Shown here piece after piece: positions 43,185 to 52,198 of a DNA stretch of 64,000 nt. Made by a program: the position numbers and the translations under genes. Source of the DNA: Microbacterium sulfonylureivorans (GTDB lineage: Bacteria; Actinomycetota; Actinomycetes; Actinomycetales; Microbacteriaceae). Location: assembly GCF_003999995.1 (NCBI RefSeq), contig NZ_RJAD01000003.1, positions 248,001 through 312,000 of the forward strand, written 5' to 3'. Positions within the stretch are counted from its first letter, which is position 1. Each line of letters opens with the position of its first letter. The notes beneath the pieces were generated by a model. That model did not search any database. It saw nothing but the letters and a program-made list of their open reading frames with translations, and was not told the origin of the DNA.

Positions 43185-43667
43185 TCACTCAGGCGCGGAG
43201 ACCCGTTCGGCGAGTCCTCGCAGCACAACGAGTTCCTCAGGGGTGAGCCGGTCGACAAACCGGCGCCGCACCGACGCCAGGTGCGTCGCGGTCGCCGCGC
43301 GAAGCGCTGCATAGCCGCTCTCGGTCAATTCCAGGACGACACTTCTGCCGTCGCTGTCATCGGCATGTCGGTCGACAAGACCGCGCGCCTGCATGCGGGA
43401 GATCTGACGAGAGAGGCGACTTCGTGACCACTCCATCTTCGCGGCCATGTCTCGCAGGCCCCATCGATGCTCTTCACGATCGACGAGCGTGCTGAGCACC
43501 TCGTAATCCGGCATCGACAGGCCCGTCGGAGCAAGGTCGTGAGCGGTCCGCTCCGTGACGGCGGTCATCATCCGGCGAAACGCGCGCCAGGACCGCTCTT
43601 CATCCTCGGAGAGCCAGCGACGAGTTCCGCGTTCGTGCGGGAACGGAGCCGGGAGTTTCGTTGACAT
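43185..43667 (-). CDS. MarR family transcriptional regulator
   Basis: 160 residues with the MarR winged helix: LSMPDYEVLSTLVDREEHRWGLRDMAAKMEWSRSRLSRQISRMQARGLV then DRHADDSDGRSVVLELTESGY as the wing. Its start codon at 43667-43665 overlaps the -35 box of the divergent reductase gene, so binding there would control both. The ligand is unknown. Confidence 0.88.
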   Translation of the reverse strand: MSTKLPAPFPHERGTRRWLSEDEERSWRAFRRMMTAVTERTAHDLAPTGLSMPDYEVLSTLVDREEHRWGLRDMAAKMEWSRSRLSRQISRMQARGLVDRHADDSDGRSVVLELTESGYAALRAATATHLASVRRRFVDRLTPEELVVLRGLAERVSAPE

Positions 43668-43709
43668 GGCAACGATCCTACCGTATGGTCGATTTCATGT
43701 ACATGGAAA
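43661..43709 (+). promoter_or_regulatory. Near-consensus promoter and dyad for the reductase-GNAT gene
   Basis: TTGACA (43661-43666), a 17-nt spacer and TATGGT (43684-43689) form the best sigma-70-like promoter in the window. The ATG at 43697 lies 7 nt after the -10 box, so the mRNA is probably leaderless. ATGTACAT (43697-43704) is a perfect palindrome inside TTTCATGTACATGGAAA, a plausible MarR operator. Confidence 0.7.
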
Positions 43710-44785
43710 CGAAAAAGACTCGCCTGCTGATGATCGTCGCGAGCACGCGGCCGGGGCGTAAGGGCGGCGCTGTCGCGGACTGGTTCCTCGAGGCAACGCG
43801 GGTGCGCGCGGAGGAGCTGGGAGTCAGCCTCACCGTTGCCGACCTCGCCGAGATCAACCTGCCGTTCCTCGATGAGCCTGACGAGCCGGCGACGGGCCGG
43901 TACATTCACGCCCACACGCGCCGTTGGAGCAAGCTCGTCGACGGTGCCGACGCCTTCGTCGTGTGCATCCCGGAGTACAACCACTCTCTGCCGGCGACCC
44001 TCAAGAACGCGATGGACGCGCTGTCGCAGGAATGGCGGGCCAAGCCGATCGCGTTCGTGAGCTACGGCAACACCTCGGCCGGAACCCGAGCCGCCCTCGC
44101 GGCGAAGAGCGTGGCGACCACCCTGGGCATGGTGCCGATCACCTCGACCGTCGCCATCCGGCTGAGCGACGCCTTCGTGGGCGAGGAACTCGTCGCCGAC
44201 GCCCGCCGCGATGCTGCCGCCAGGCACGTGATAGACCAGCTGCATCGGTACGCCGCAGCACTCGCGCCGCTCCGCCGAGCGGATGAGCTCCCGATCGAGG
44301 AGCCGGGACTGCACGGCCTCACCCTCAGTCGTGCGGACGAGCGGGATGCCTCCGAGCTCCTCGTGCTGCAGCGCGCCTGCTGGGTCGCCGAAGCGATCGC
44401 AAACGACACTCTCGACATCCACGCACTTCATGAGCCCCTCGAGACCATCGTCAGGGGCATTCGTGAGTACACGACCTGGGTTGTTCGCGACGGGGCCCGG
44501 CTCGTCGGCTCGGCGCGCGCTCGTGCAGTCGGTGACGCGTGGCAGATCGGACGCCTGATGGTGGCGCCAGACCTCCGGGGCCGAGGGCTCGGACGCTTCC
44601 TCCTGGAGTGGGTCGAACGGAACGCGCCCGATGAGGCGCGTCGATTCGAGCTCTCGACGGGCGCGCGAAGCTCGCGGAACCTGCTGACCTATACGCGGGC
44701 GGGCTACGAGGTGCAGGCGACGTCACACGGCGCTACGCACCTCGCGAAACGAGCAGGCGCGATGCAGTCTGTCGTGGCTGCCTAG
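43697..44785 (+). CDS. NAD(P)H-dependent FMN reductase fused to GNAT acetyltransferase
   Basis: The N-terminal half (to about residue 190) is a flavodoxin-like FMN reductase: LLMIVASTRPGRKGGAVADW for phosphate binding and VVCIPEYNHSLPATLKNAMDAL as the quinone-reductase motif. The C-terminal half from about residue 205 is a GNAT domain (LTLSRADERDASELLVLQRACW ... RLMVAPDLRGRGLGRFLLEW). The fusion is continuous without a stop. The MarR neighbour suggests induction by quinones, disulfides or similar stress. I use ATG 43697 because of the promoter spacing. Confidence 0.85.
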   Translation: MYMETKKTRLLMIVASTRPGRKGGAVADWFLEATRVRAEELGVSLTVADLAEINLPFLDEPDEPATGRYIHAHTRRWSKLVDGADAFVVCIPEYNHSLPATLKNAMDALSQEWRAKPIAFVSYGNTSAGTRAALAAKSVATTLGMVPITSTVAIRLSDAFVGEELVADARRDAAARHVIDQLHRYAAALAPLRRADELPIEEPGLHGLTLSRADERDASELLVLQRACWVAEAIANDTLDIHALHEPLETIVRGIREYTTWVVRDGARLVGSARARAVGDAWQIGRLMVAPDLRGRGLGRFLLEWVERNAPDEARRFELSTGARSSRNLLTYTRAGYEVQATSHGATHLAKRAGAMQSVVAA

Positions 44786-44919
44786 CGGCCATCGGCGCCG
44801 ATCGCCGCCCATCCCCTCGTATGGGTGCTCGTCTGGCGAACCCTCCCCCAATGCTGCCCCTCTCCGGGCCGCCGGGACGGGCCGCAATGTGGGGCTCGGC
44901 ACCGAGCGAACTCGCTCGG

Positions 44920-45639
44920 TCATGCTCTCCTGAACAGGTCCGCCTGGAATCGGTACGCGTCTCCGCGGTACTTGTTCACCCCGAGCAGCACGGGCACGCC
45001 CTCAGCGGTGTAGGCGACCTCCTCGCCGATGAGGATCGCGGCGCCAACGGCGGTCTTGAGCAGTTTGGCGAGCGGGGCATCCGCTGTCGCTGCGGTGACG
45101 CTGTAGGCGCTGCGGTAGATCGTGACCCCGCACAGCTCGCGCAGCGTTTCGTAGAGGGATGCATCATCGAGGACGGCGGTGGCGAGTTCGGGAGCGCGCT
45201 GTTCGGGAACGACGACGACGTCGAAGCAGACCGGCGTGCCGTCCATGCCGCGCAAGCGGTTGATCTGGATCACCGGTGACGCGGGGGCGATGCGGAGACG
45301 CTCAGCCTCGTCGAGCGTCGCGGTCCGGACCTCCTGATTCAAGACGCGGGCCGTGGGGTGCAAGCCGCGGGCACGAGCCATCTCGGTGAACGACTGCAGC
45401 GTACTGGGTGGCTCGCCGAGCACATTCGCCGGCACGAACCACCCGCGCTGCGCCGACCGGATGAGCCGGCCCTCGTTCTCGAGGGCGGAGAGTGCCGCGC
45501 GGAGCGTGACCCGGCTGATGCCGAGCCGTTCGGCAAGCTCTCGTTCGCCCGGGAGGCGAGCGCCTGACACGAACACTCCAACGTCCAACTCGTGGGTCAG
45601 CTGGTCGTACGCCTGGGAGGCCGCGGTCGAGAGGCTCAT
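44920..45639 (-). CDS. GntR family regulator (HutC/UTRA type)
   Basis: 239 residues. The N-terminal GntR helix-turn-helix is LPGERELAERLGISRVTLRAALSALENEGRLIR, and the UTRA ligand domain covers residues about 90-235 (VIQINRLRGMDGTPVCFDVVVVPE). Members sense phosphorylated sugars. It is divergent from the sugar transport operon and should repress it; candidate operators lie at 45667-45712. Confidence 0.9.
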   Translation of the reverse strand: MSLSTAASQAYDQLTHELDVGVFVSGARLPGERELAERLGISRVTLRAALSALENEGRLIRSAQRGWFVPANVLGEPPSTLQSFTEMARARGLHPTARVLNQEVRTATLDEAERLRIAPASPVIQINRLRGMDGTPVCFDVVVVPEQRAPELATAVLDDASLYETLRELCGVTIYRSAYSVTAATADAPLAKLLKTAVGAAILIGEEVAYTAEGVPVLLGVNKYRGDAYRFQADLFRRA

Positions 45640-45666
45640 GGTGTGTCAGACCGTACCACATTGCCA

Positions 45667-45712
45667 AACTGGTCGACCAATGCGACCTAGTTCAATCAAC
45701 TGGACTAACTGG
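45667..45712. promoter_or_regulatory. GntR-type operator cluster
   Basis: TGGTCGACCA (45670-45679) is a perfect palindrome similar to the ACTGGT-type sites of HutC/DasR regulators. AACTGG occurs three times, at 45667, 45698 and 45707. All lie between the regulator and the operon it would control. Confidence 0.55.
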
Positions 45713-45812
45713 TTCTCAGGTGTTAGCGTGCAGGAGGCGGTCCCCCGGCCGCCCAGGCGAATGGACGCAGCCGGCTCGGCCGGCGGCAGCTCACGAACAC
45801 GATGGAGTGAAA

Positions 45813-47153
45813 ATGAACGTGAAGAAGGCGCGCGTTGCTGCAGTTGCGGCTACCGGTGCTCTTGCGATGGTGGCGATAACGGCATGCGCTCCTGGGGGCG
45901 TTGCCGCCGGCCCCGTCGAGCCCACCACGGTGTCGGACGATGTGGCGGCCGCCGGGGATGTGACTCTCAAGCTGTCGGACTTCTGGAGCGCGGCCGAGGA
46001 GGAGTGGATCGTCTCGCTGATCGACCAGTTCGAGACGAAGTACCCGAACGTCACGATCGAGCGCACCCGCGAGGACTGGGGCCAGCTGACCAGCACGCTC
46101 AACCTCCAGATGCAGGATGCCGGGGGTCCCGACATCGCGACCGCCAACAACGGCTGGTCGTCGCTGGGCACGCTCGCCAAGGGCAACCTCGTGCTCAATC
46201 TCGACGCCTACGCCGAGCTGTATGGCTGGAACGAGACTGTGCCGACCACGATTGCGCGCCAGAACAAGTTCACCACCGATTTCAAGACGATCGGAGAAGG
46301 GTCTTGGTTCGGCACGCCCCAGGCTCGGGCATCGCTGATCGGCGTGTACTACAACGCCGATCTGCTCGACCAGCTCGGAATCGACGTGCCGGAGACCCTC
46401 GACGAGCTTGAGACGGCAGCCGCCGCAGTGAAGGCAGCCGGCGAGGTGCCCTTCAGCTACAGCGGCCTCGACGGCAACACCGCCGCGCTGCTCGGCCTGC
46501 AGGCGATCTACGGAACCGAAGGCGACATCAACGACTTCGTCTACGGCGACCCCGATGTGACCGCGGCCGACACGGGACTGACGGATGCTGCGACCACTCT
46601 GCAGGAGTGGAGCACCAAGGGCTGGCTCACCCCGAACTTCGAGGGCATCGACTACCAGACCTCGCTCGCCGATTACCTCGACGGCAAGGGCGTCTTCCGC
46701 TTCGACTACACCGGGTCGCTCGGCCTGAGCGGGGATCAGCTGAACCAGTTCGGCTACATCCAGCTGCCCCAGGCCGCCGGCGACACCACCGTCGGCGTGG
46801 GTGCCGCTCCCGGCGCCATGGTGATCTCGGCCAAGTACGAGCATCCCGATGTCGCTGCGGCGTTCCTCGACTTCCTGATGTCGGAGGAGGCGAGCCAGAC
46901 GGCCGCAGACCTGGGCCTCGTGCCGGCGCTTCACGAGGTCGAGACTCCCGATGTGCGTAGCCAGCAGGGTGAGGCTGCCGCCACCGCGACGCTCGACGCC
47001 GATGACGGCTACGTTCCCTACTTCGACTGGGCGAGCCCGACCATGCTCGACGTGCTGAGCCAGAACACGCAGCTGCTCCTGGCCGGCCGGACCACTCCTG
47101 CCGACTTCTCCACTGCGGTCGACGCCGACCGCGACGCCTTCCTGGCAGGCTGA
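45813..47153 (+). CDS. ABC transporter sugar-binding lipoprotein
   Basis: 446 residues. The signal peptide ends in AITAC, a lipobox. The mature protein has the type-1 extracellular solute-binding pattern: LKLSDFWSAAEEEWIVSLIDQFETKYPNV, and GVYYNADLLDQLGIDVPETLDEL. GGAGTG lies 5 nt before the ATG. It delivers an oligosaccharide or glycoside to the two permeases that follow. No ATPase gene is in the operon, so a shared MsiK-type ATPase is likely. Confidence 0.92.
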   Translation: MNVKKARVAAVAATGALAMVAITACAPGGVAAGPVEPTTVSDDVAAAGDVTLKLSDFWSAAEEEWIVSLIDQFETKYPNVTIERTREDWGQLTSTLNLQMQDAGGPDIATANNGWSSLGTLAKGNLVLNLDAYAELYGWNETVPTTIARQNKFTTDFKTIGEGSWFGTPQARASLIGVYYNADLLDQLGIDVPETLDELETAAAAVKAAGEVPFSYSGLDGNTAALLGLQAIYGTEGDINDFVYGDPDVTAADTGLTDAATTLQEWSTKGWLTPNFEGIDYQTSLADYLDGKGVFRFDYTGSLGLSGDQLNQFGYIQLPQAAGDTTVGVGAAPGAMVISAKYEHPDVAAAFLDFLMSEEASQTAADLGLVPALHEVETPDVRSQQGEAAATATLDADDGYVPYFDWASPTMLDVLSQNTQLLLAGRTTPADFSTAVDADRDAFLAG

Positions 47154-47161
47154 GAGACCCC

Positions 47162-48133
47162 GTGAGCATCACGCAAGCCGGAGCCGCCGTCTCCCTGGAG
47201 ACAGATGACGGCGGCTCCGCGGCCACGGGGGCGATCATCACCCGGTACCGCAAGGGGCGCACGTCGCACGCGCGGCGCCGGGCGCGCATGGCCGGCCTGC
47301 TCTTCGCGGCGCCGGGACTGCTGATCTACGGCGTCGTCGTTCTGTGGCCGCTCGTCCAGTCGCTGCAGTACTCGTTCTACGAGTGGGACGGGATCACCGC
47401 CGCGGTCTGGGTGGGCTTCGACAACTACCTGAGCTTCTTCACCGACCCGGTGCTTCGCTCGACGCTCGGCAACGTGCTGGTGCTGATCGTCTTCTTCGCG
47501 GTGTTGCCCATCGCTCTCGGGCTGCTGTCCGCCGCACTGATCACGGCCGGCAAGCGGCCCGGCATGGCGATCTACCGGTGGATCTTCTTCCTCCCGCAGG
47601 TGCTCACGAGCGTCGTGATCGCACTGCTCTTCAAGCGGATGTATGCCCCCGAAGGTCCCATCAACGAGGCTCTGCGAGCGGTCGGGCTCGACGCTCTGAC
47701 CAAGAACTGGCTCGGCGACTTCACCTGGGCTCTGCCGGCCGTCGGGCTCATCGGCACCTGGGTGACGTTCGGCTTCTGCATGGTGCTGTTCATCGCCGGC
47801 GCGTCGTCGATCGCACCCGAACTGTACGAGGCCGCGCGGATGGATGGGGCCGGTCCCGTCCGCGAGTTCTTCGCCGTGACGCTCCCCGGCCTGCGCGGCC
47901 AGATCGCCGTCGCGCTCACGCTCACGATCACCGCCGCCCTGCGCGCGTTCGACTTGATCTGGATCACGACGCGCGGCGGGCCCGGAACCTCGACCCTCAC
48001 CCCGGCGGTCGCCCTGTACAAGGCCGCCTTCGTCAACCCCGACGTCGGTCAGGCAGCGGCGATCGGCGTGGTCATGGCCATTCTGTGCCTCGTCATCGCC
48101 GTCGTCATCACCCGAGTCTCGGAAAAGGAGTGA
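47162..48133 (+). CDS. ABC transporter sugar permease (MalF type)
   Basis: 323 residues with six or more transmembrane helices after a charged N-terminal leader. ELYEAARMDGAGPVREFFAVTLPGL is the EAA loop that contacts the ATPase. GTG start follows the binding-protein gene by 8 bp. It pairs with the next permease. Confidence 0.93.
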   Translation: MSITQAGAAVSLETDDGGSAATGAIITRYRKGRTSHARRRARMAGLLFAAPGLLIYGVVVLWPLVQSLQYSFYEWDGITAAVWVGFDNYLSFFTDPVLRSTLGNVLVLIVFFAVLPIALGLLSAALITAGKRPGMAIYRWIFFLPQVLTSVVIALLFKRMYAPEGPINEALRAVGLDALTKNWLGDFTWALPAVGLIGTWVTFGFCMVLFIAGASSIAPELYEAARMDGAGPVREFFAVTLPGLRGQIAVALTLTITAALRAFDLIWITTRGGPGTSTLTPAVALYKAAFVNPDVGQAAAIGVVMAILCLVIAVVITRVSEKE

Positions 48134-48135
48134 AC

Positions 48136-48942
48136 ATGTCCTTGCGCTCCGAGAAGCTCTGGAACTACGTCATCCTCACGGTCATGGCACTGATCGTGGT
48201 GTGGCCGGTCGGAACATTCATCGCCGCCGCACTCAGCCCCGACCGTGCCGGCCGCCCGTCGGCCGACCTGCAGTGGGGCAACTTCGTCACCGCGTGGACG
48301 AACGCCGAGTTCTCCCGCTCCATGACGGTGTCGCTGACGATAACCGTGGTCGTCGTGCTCGTGGGAACCGTGCTTGCCCTCCTCGGCGGATACGCGTTCG
48401 GCGTACTCGGCGTCGTCGGAGACAGGGTGCTGTTCCCGGTGATCCTGGTCGGCATGATGATCTCGCTCGAGGCCATCATCGTGCCCCTGTATTACCAGTT
48501 CCGCACGCTCGGCCTCACCGACACCCTGCTCGGCGTCATCCTGATCCACATCGGGATGGGCGTGCCGTTCGGCGTGTTCTGGATGCGGGCCGCCTTCCGT
48601 GCCCTTCCGCGAGGAATCTTCGAGTCCGCCGAGATGGACGGCGCAGGACCCATGCGGATGCTGTGGTCGATCGCGGTGCCGAACCTCATGCCGGCGGTCT
48701 ACACATTCATCCTGCTCAGCTTCATGTGGACATGGAACGACTACTTCCTGTCCCTCGTGTTCCTCCACGGCGACAACCAGACCGCGACCGTCGCGCTGGG
48801 CGTCTTCCAGGGGAAGTTCGTGACCCAGATCAACCTGATGGCTGCCGGTGGCCTCATCGTCGCTGCGCCCGTGCTGATCCTCTACGTGATCTTCCAGCGG
48901 AAGTTCATCTCGGGGATGCTCGCAGGCGCGATCAAGGAATGA
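48136..48942 (+). CDS. ABC transporter sugar permease (MalG type)
   Basis: 268 residues, six transmembrane helices. The EAA loop reads FESAEMDGAGPMRMLWSIAVPNL, and MWTWNDYFLSLVF is typical of the MalG group. AAAAGGAG lies 6 nt upstream of the ATG at 48136. The stop overlaps the following ATG. Confidence 0.93.
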   Translation: MSLRSEKLWNYVILTVMALIVVWPVGTFIAAALSPDRAGRPSADLQWGNFVTAWTNAEFSRSMTVSLTITVVVVLVGTVLALLGGYAFGVLGVVGDRVLFPVILVGMMISLEAIIVPLYYQFRTLGLTDTLLGVILIHIGMGVPFGVFWMRAAFRALPRGIFESAEMDGAGPMRMLWSIAVPNLMPAVYTFILLSFMWTWNDYFLSLVFLHGDNQTATVALGVFQGKFVTQINLMAAGGLIVAAPVLILYVIFQRKFISGMLAGAIKE

Positions 48943-49775
48943 CCGCCACTCCCCCGGTCGTCGAAACTCAACCCAAAGGCAATACCTTGCAACTGACCCC
49001 CGAGATCCTGCCCGACCGCGATGCGATCGGCACTGCCGTGGCCGACGGCATCCTGCACCGCATGGCGGCGAAGGGTGACATGCCCTTCCTTCTGGGATGC
49101 CCCAGCGGCCGCACTGCGGTGCCGGTGTACGACGCCCTCGCCCGACACGCTGCGGCCGGCGCCGACCTATCACGCCTGGTCATCGTGATGATGGATGACT
49201 ATGTGACGAAGGACGACGAGGGCGTGTTCCGAATCGTCGACCCCGCCGCGCCGTACTCGTGCCTCGGATTCGCGCAGCGCGACATCCTCGCGCCGATCGC
49301 GGCCGCCGCCGAGCAAGCGGGGACGACCCCTCCCGCACAGATCTGGACCGCCGATCCGGCCGATCCGGAGGCATACGATGCCCGGATCGCCGCGGCCGGC
49401 GGCATCGACCTCTTCCTGCTCGCCTCCGGCGACAGCGACGGTCACGTGGCCTTCAACCAGCCCGGCACGCCGCGCGATGCGAAGACCCACATCGTGGAGC
49501 TCGGCGAGGCGACCCGCCGCGACAACATGAACACGTTCCCCGACTTCACCGACCTCGCGATGGTGCCACGGCATGGCGTGACAGTCGGCGTCGACACGAT
49601 CGCGGGACAGTCGGCCGAAGTCGTGATGATGCTGTGCGGCGACCACAAGCAGGACGCATATCGTCGTCTCACGGCTGCGACGGAGTACGACCCGGCGTGG
49701 CCCGCCACCATCGTCACCGAGTGCCGACAGCCGACCTTCCTGGCCGATCGCGCCGCGGCGGCCGTGCGGGTCTGA
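48939..49775 (+). CDS. NagB/glucosamine-6-phosphate deaminase-like sugar isomerase
   Basis: 278 residues of the NagB/6-phosphogluconolactonase fold. VIVMMDDYV corresponds to the NagB active-site aspartate block, and SDGHVAFNQPG to DGHIAFNEP. The glutamate that follows the asparagine in E. coli NagB is glutamine here, so the reaction may differ from standard GlcN-6-P deamination. It overlaps the MalG-type permease gene (ATGA) and precedes the GH3 enzyme, so it acts on the sugar phosphate released downstream of GH3/GH4 and the kinase. Confidence 0.78.
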   Translation: MTATPPVVETQPKGNTLQLTPEILPDRDAIGTAVADGILHRMAAKGDMPFLLGCPSGRTAVPVYDALARHAAAGADLSRLVIVMMDDYVTKDDEGVFRIVDPAAPYSCLGFAQRDILAPIAAAAEQAGTTPPAQIWTADPADPEAYDARIAAAGGIDLFLLASGDSDGHVAFNQPGTPRDAKTHIVELGEATRRDNMNTFPDFTDLAMVPRHGVTVGVDTIAGQSAEVVMMLCGDHKQDAYRRLTAATEYDPAWPATIVTECRQPTFLADRAAAAVRV

Positions 49776-49840
49776 CCACGCACGGACGGATGACACCCGC
49801 GACCCGGCCGATCGCCACCCCGAACCTCAGAAAGCACCCC

Positions 49841-52198
49841 ATGACGCCTCCCCTATTCGATGTCGACACCGTCCTCGCCGAGCTCACGATCGAGGAGAAG
49901 GCCTCTCTTCTCTCCGGACTCGACGATTGGTACACCCAACCGCTCGACCGGCCGGGGCTGCCGGATCCCGTGCCGTCGATCGAGGTCGGCGACGGCCCGC
50001 ACGGGCTGCGCAAGGAGACCGGGGTCGACATGGTGTGGGTGCCCGCGACAGCGTTCCCCACGGCATCCGCGATGGGGGCAAGCTGGGATCGCGATCTGAT
50101 GCGTCGCGTCGGCGTGGCGATCGGCGAGGAAGCCCGCGCCCAGGGTGTGCAGGTCGTCCTCGGACCGGGCGTGAACATGAAGCGATCGCCGCTGTGCGGC
50201 CGCAACTTCGAGTACTTCTCCGAGGACCCGATGCACTCCGGTGAGATCGGGGCCGCATACGTGCAGGGCGTGCAGTCGGCGGGTGTCGGGACGTCGCTGA
50301 AGCACTTCGCCGCCAACAATCAGGAGATCGAGCGCACCCGGATCTCGGTGATCGCCGACGAGCGCACCCTCCGCGAGACGTACCTCGCGGCCTTCGAACG
50401 GGTGGTGCGCATCGCCGAGCCGTGGACGGTCATGTGCTCCTACAACCGGCTGCACGGTGTGCACGCTTCGCAGAACCGGTGGCTGCTCACCGAGGTGCTG
50501 CGCGACGAGTGGGGCTTCCAGGGAGCGGTCGTGTCGGACTGGAACGCGGTGCACGATCGCGTCGCCGCGCTGAAGGCGGGCCTCGACCTCGAGATGCCGG
50601 GAACCGCCGGTCGCACCGACGCAGAGATCGTCGCGGCCGTCCAGGCGGGAGAGCTCGACGAGTCGGTCGTCGACGACGCCGCGCGCAGGGTGCTGACGCT
50701 CGTCACCCGCGCCTACCCCGGCGCGGACCTCGTCGACGGTCCGGTCATGGACCTCGGGCACTCCGCGGGTGATCGGCTCAGTGCCGAGCAGCTCGCGCTG
50801 CTGCGCGCCGACGACCATCACGCACTCGCCAGAGAGGCGGCTTCGGCCTGCCTCACGCTGCTGCGGAACGAACGTGTCGGCGGCTCCCCCGCACTGCCGC
50901 TGGCGGAGGACGGGGTCGGCCGGATCGCGGTCATCGGTGCGTTCGCCGAGCACGCCCGTATTCAGGGCGGTGGGTCGTCGGGCGTCGACCCGACCCGCAT
51001 CGACGCACCGCTCGACGCGATCCGTGAGATTGCCGGCGACCGCGTCGCGTATGCGCCCGGGTACGTCTACCTGCCGAAGAACGCCTATCAGGACGACAAC
51101 CTCGCCACCCTGGCCGCCCACGGGGTCGAGTTCGTCGAGGATCGACCCAAGGTCGCCCGTCGTTCAGCCACGCTCGCCAAGGAGCTGCAGCTCGCCGAGG
51201 CCGTGCAGCGAGCGACACGCAACGGGCTCTCGCCCGAAGCGGTGCGACTGCAGGACGAAGCCGTCGCCGCAGCCGAGGGCGCGGAGACGATCGTCGTGTT
51301 CGCCGGGCTGCCGCTGGCCTTCGAGCAGGAGGCGAACGACCGGGACACCCTTGCGCTTCCGGCCGACCAGGTGGCGCTGCTCGCCCGCCTCACCGAGGTG
51401 CGCGAACAGACCGGTGCCCGCCTTGTCGTCGTCCTGTCCAACGGCTCGCCGGTCACGATGGATCCCTGGCACGATCGCGTGGACGCCGTGCTGGAGGCGT
51501 GGCTCGGCGGCCAGGCTGTCGGCGGCGCTGTCGCCGACGCGCTCTTCGGCCGGGTGAACCCGAGCGGCAAGATCGCAGAGACCTTCCCGCTCGCCGTCGA
51601 GGACACCCCGGGACAGCCCAACTGGATCGGCGAGCGCGGCACGGTGCTCTATGGCGAGGGCGTGTTCATCGGCTACCGCTGGTACGACGCGCTGCACCGC
51701 GAGGTGCTGTACCCGTTCGGCCACGGACTGTCCTACACCTCCTTCGGGTACTCCGACCTCTCGGTCGACGTCGTCGACGCGTCGGCAGCGGATGTTGTCG
51801 TCACCTGCACGGTGACCAACGAGGGTCAGCACGCCGGAGACGAGATCGTGCAGCTCTACGTCGGCGACCCGGATGCCGAGGTGCACCGCCCGCTGCGCGA
51901 GCTTCGGGGCTTCGAGAAGAAGCGGCTGGGGCCGGGCGAGTCGGTGCGAGTCGAGTTCCGCCTTGAGAACCGCGACTTCGCCTATTGGGATTCGGCTGCC
52001 GAGCGACCCGACGGTCGGCAGGGCGTCTGGCGGCGCGAGGGCGGATCCTTCCGCATCGACGTCGGAGCATCGTCGCGTGACATCCGCCTCTCAGCGCCGA
52101 TCGATCTCCCCGACGACCCGTCGCTCCCGGCACTGATCCCCGACGCCGCGCTCATGGGTGAGAACACCTCACGTTTCGTACAGGGGCACGCCGGATGA
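49841..52198 (+). CDS. GH3 family beta-glycosidase
   Basis: 785 residues. The GH3 N-terminal barrel carries KHFAANNQE and the nucleophile region GAVVSDWNAVHDR; the second domain and a C-terminal fibronectin-III-like domain (EIVQLYVGDPDAEVHRPLRELRGF) follow. No signal peptide, so it cleaves imported glycosides in the cytoplasm. The start is ATG 49841, 65 bp after the NagB-like gene. Sugar specificity (glucose, xylose, GlcNAc) cannot be read reliably. Confidence 0.93.
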   Translation: MTPPLFDVDTVLAELTIEEKASLLSGLDDWYTQPLDRPGLPDPVPSIEVGDGPHGLRKETGVDMVWVPATAFPTASAMGASWDRDLMRRVGVAIGEEARAQGVQVVLGPGVNMKRSPLCGRNFEYFSEDPMHSGEIGAAYVQGVQSAGVGTSLKHFAANNQEIERTRISVIADERTLRETYLAAFERVVRIAEPWTVMCSYNRLHGVHASQNRWLLTEVLRDEWGFQGAVVSDWNAVHDRVAALKAGLDLEMPGTAGRTDAEIVAAVQAGELDESVVDDAARRVLTLVTRAYPGADLVDGPVMDLGHSAGDRLSAEQLALLRADDHHALAREAASACLTLLRNERVGGSPALPLAEDGVGRIAVIGAFAEHARIQGGGSSGVDPTRIDAPLDAIREIAGDRVAYAPGYVYLPKNAYQDDNLATLAAHGVEFVEDRPKVARRSATLAKELQLAEAVQRATRNGLSPEAVRLQDEAVAAAEGAETIVVFAGLPLAFEQEANDRDTLALPADQVALLARLTEVREQTGARLVVVLSNGSPVTMDPWHDRVDAVLEAWLGGQAVGGAVADALFGRVNPSGKIAETFPLAVEDTPGQPNWIGERGTVLYGEGVFIGYRWYDALHREVLYPFGHGLSYTSFGYSDLSVDVVDASAADVVVTCTVTNEGQHAGDEIVQLYVGDPDAEVHRPLRELRGFEKKRLGPGESVRVEFRLENRDFAYWDSAAERPDGRQGVWRREGGSFRIDVGASSRDIRLSAPIDLPDDPSLPALIPDAALMGENTSRFVQGHAG

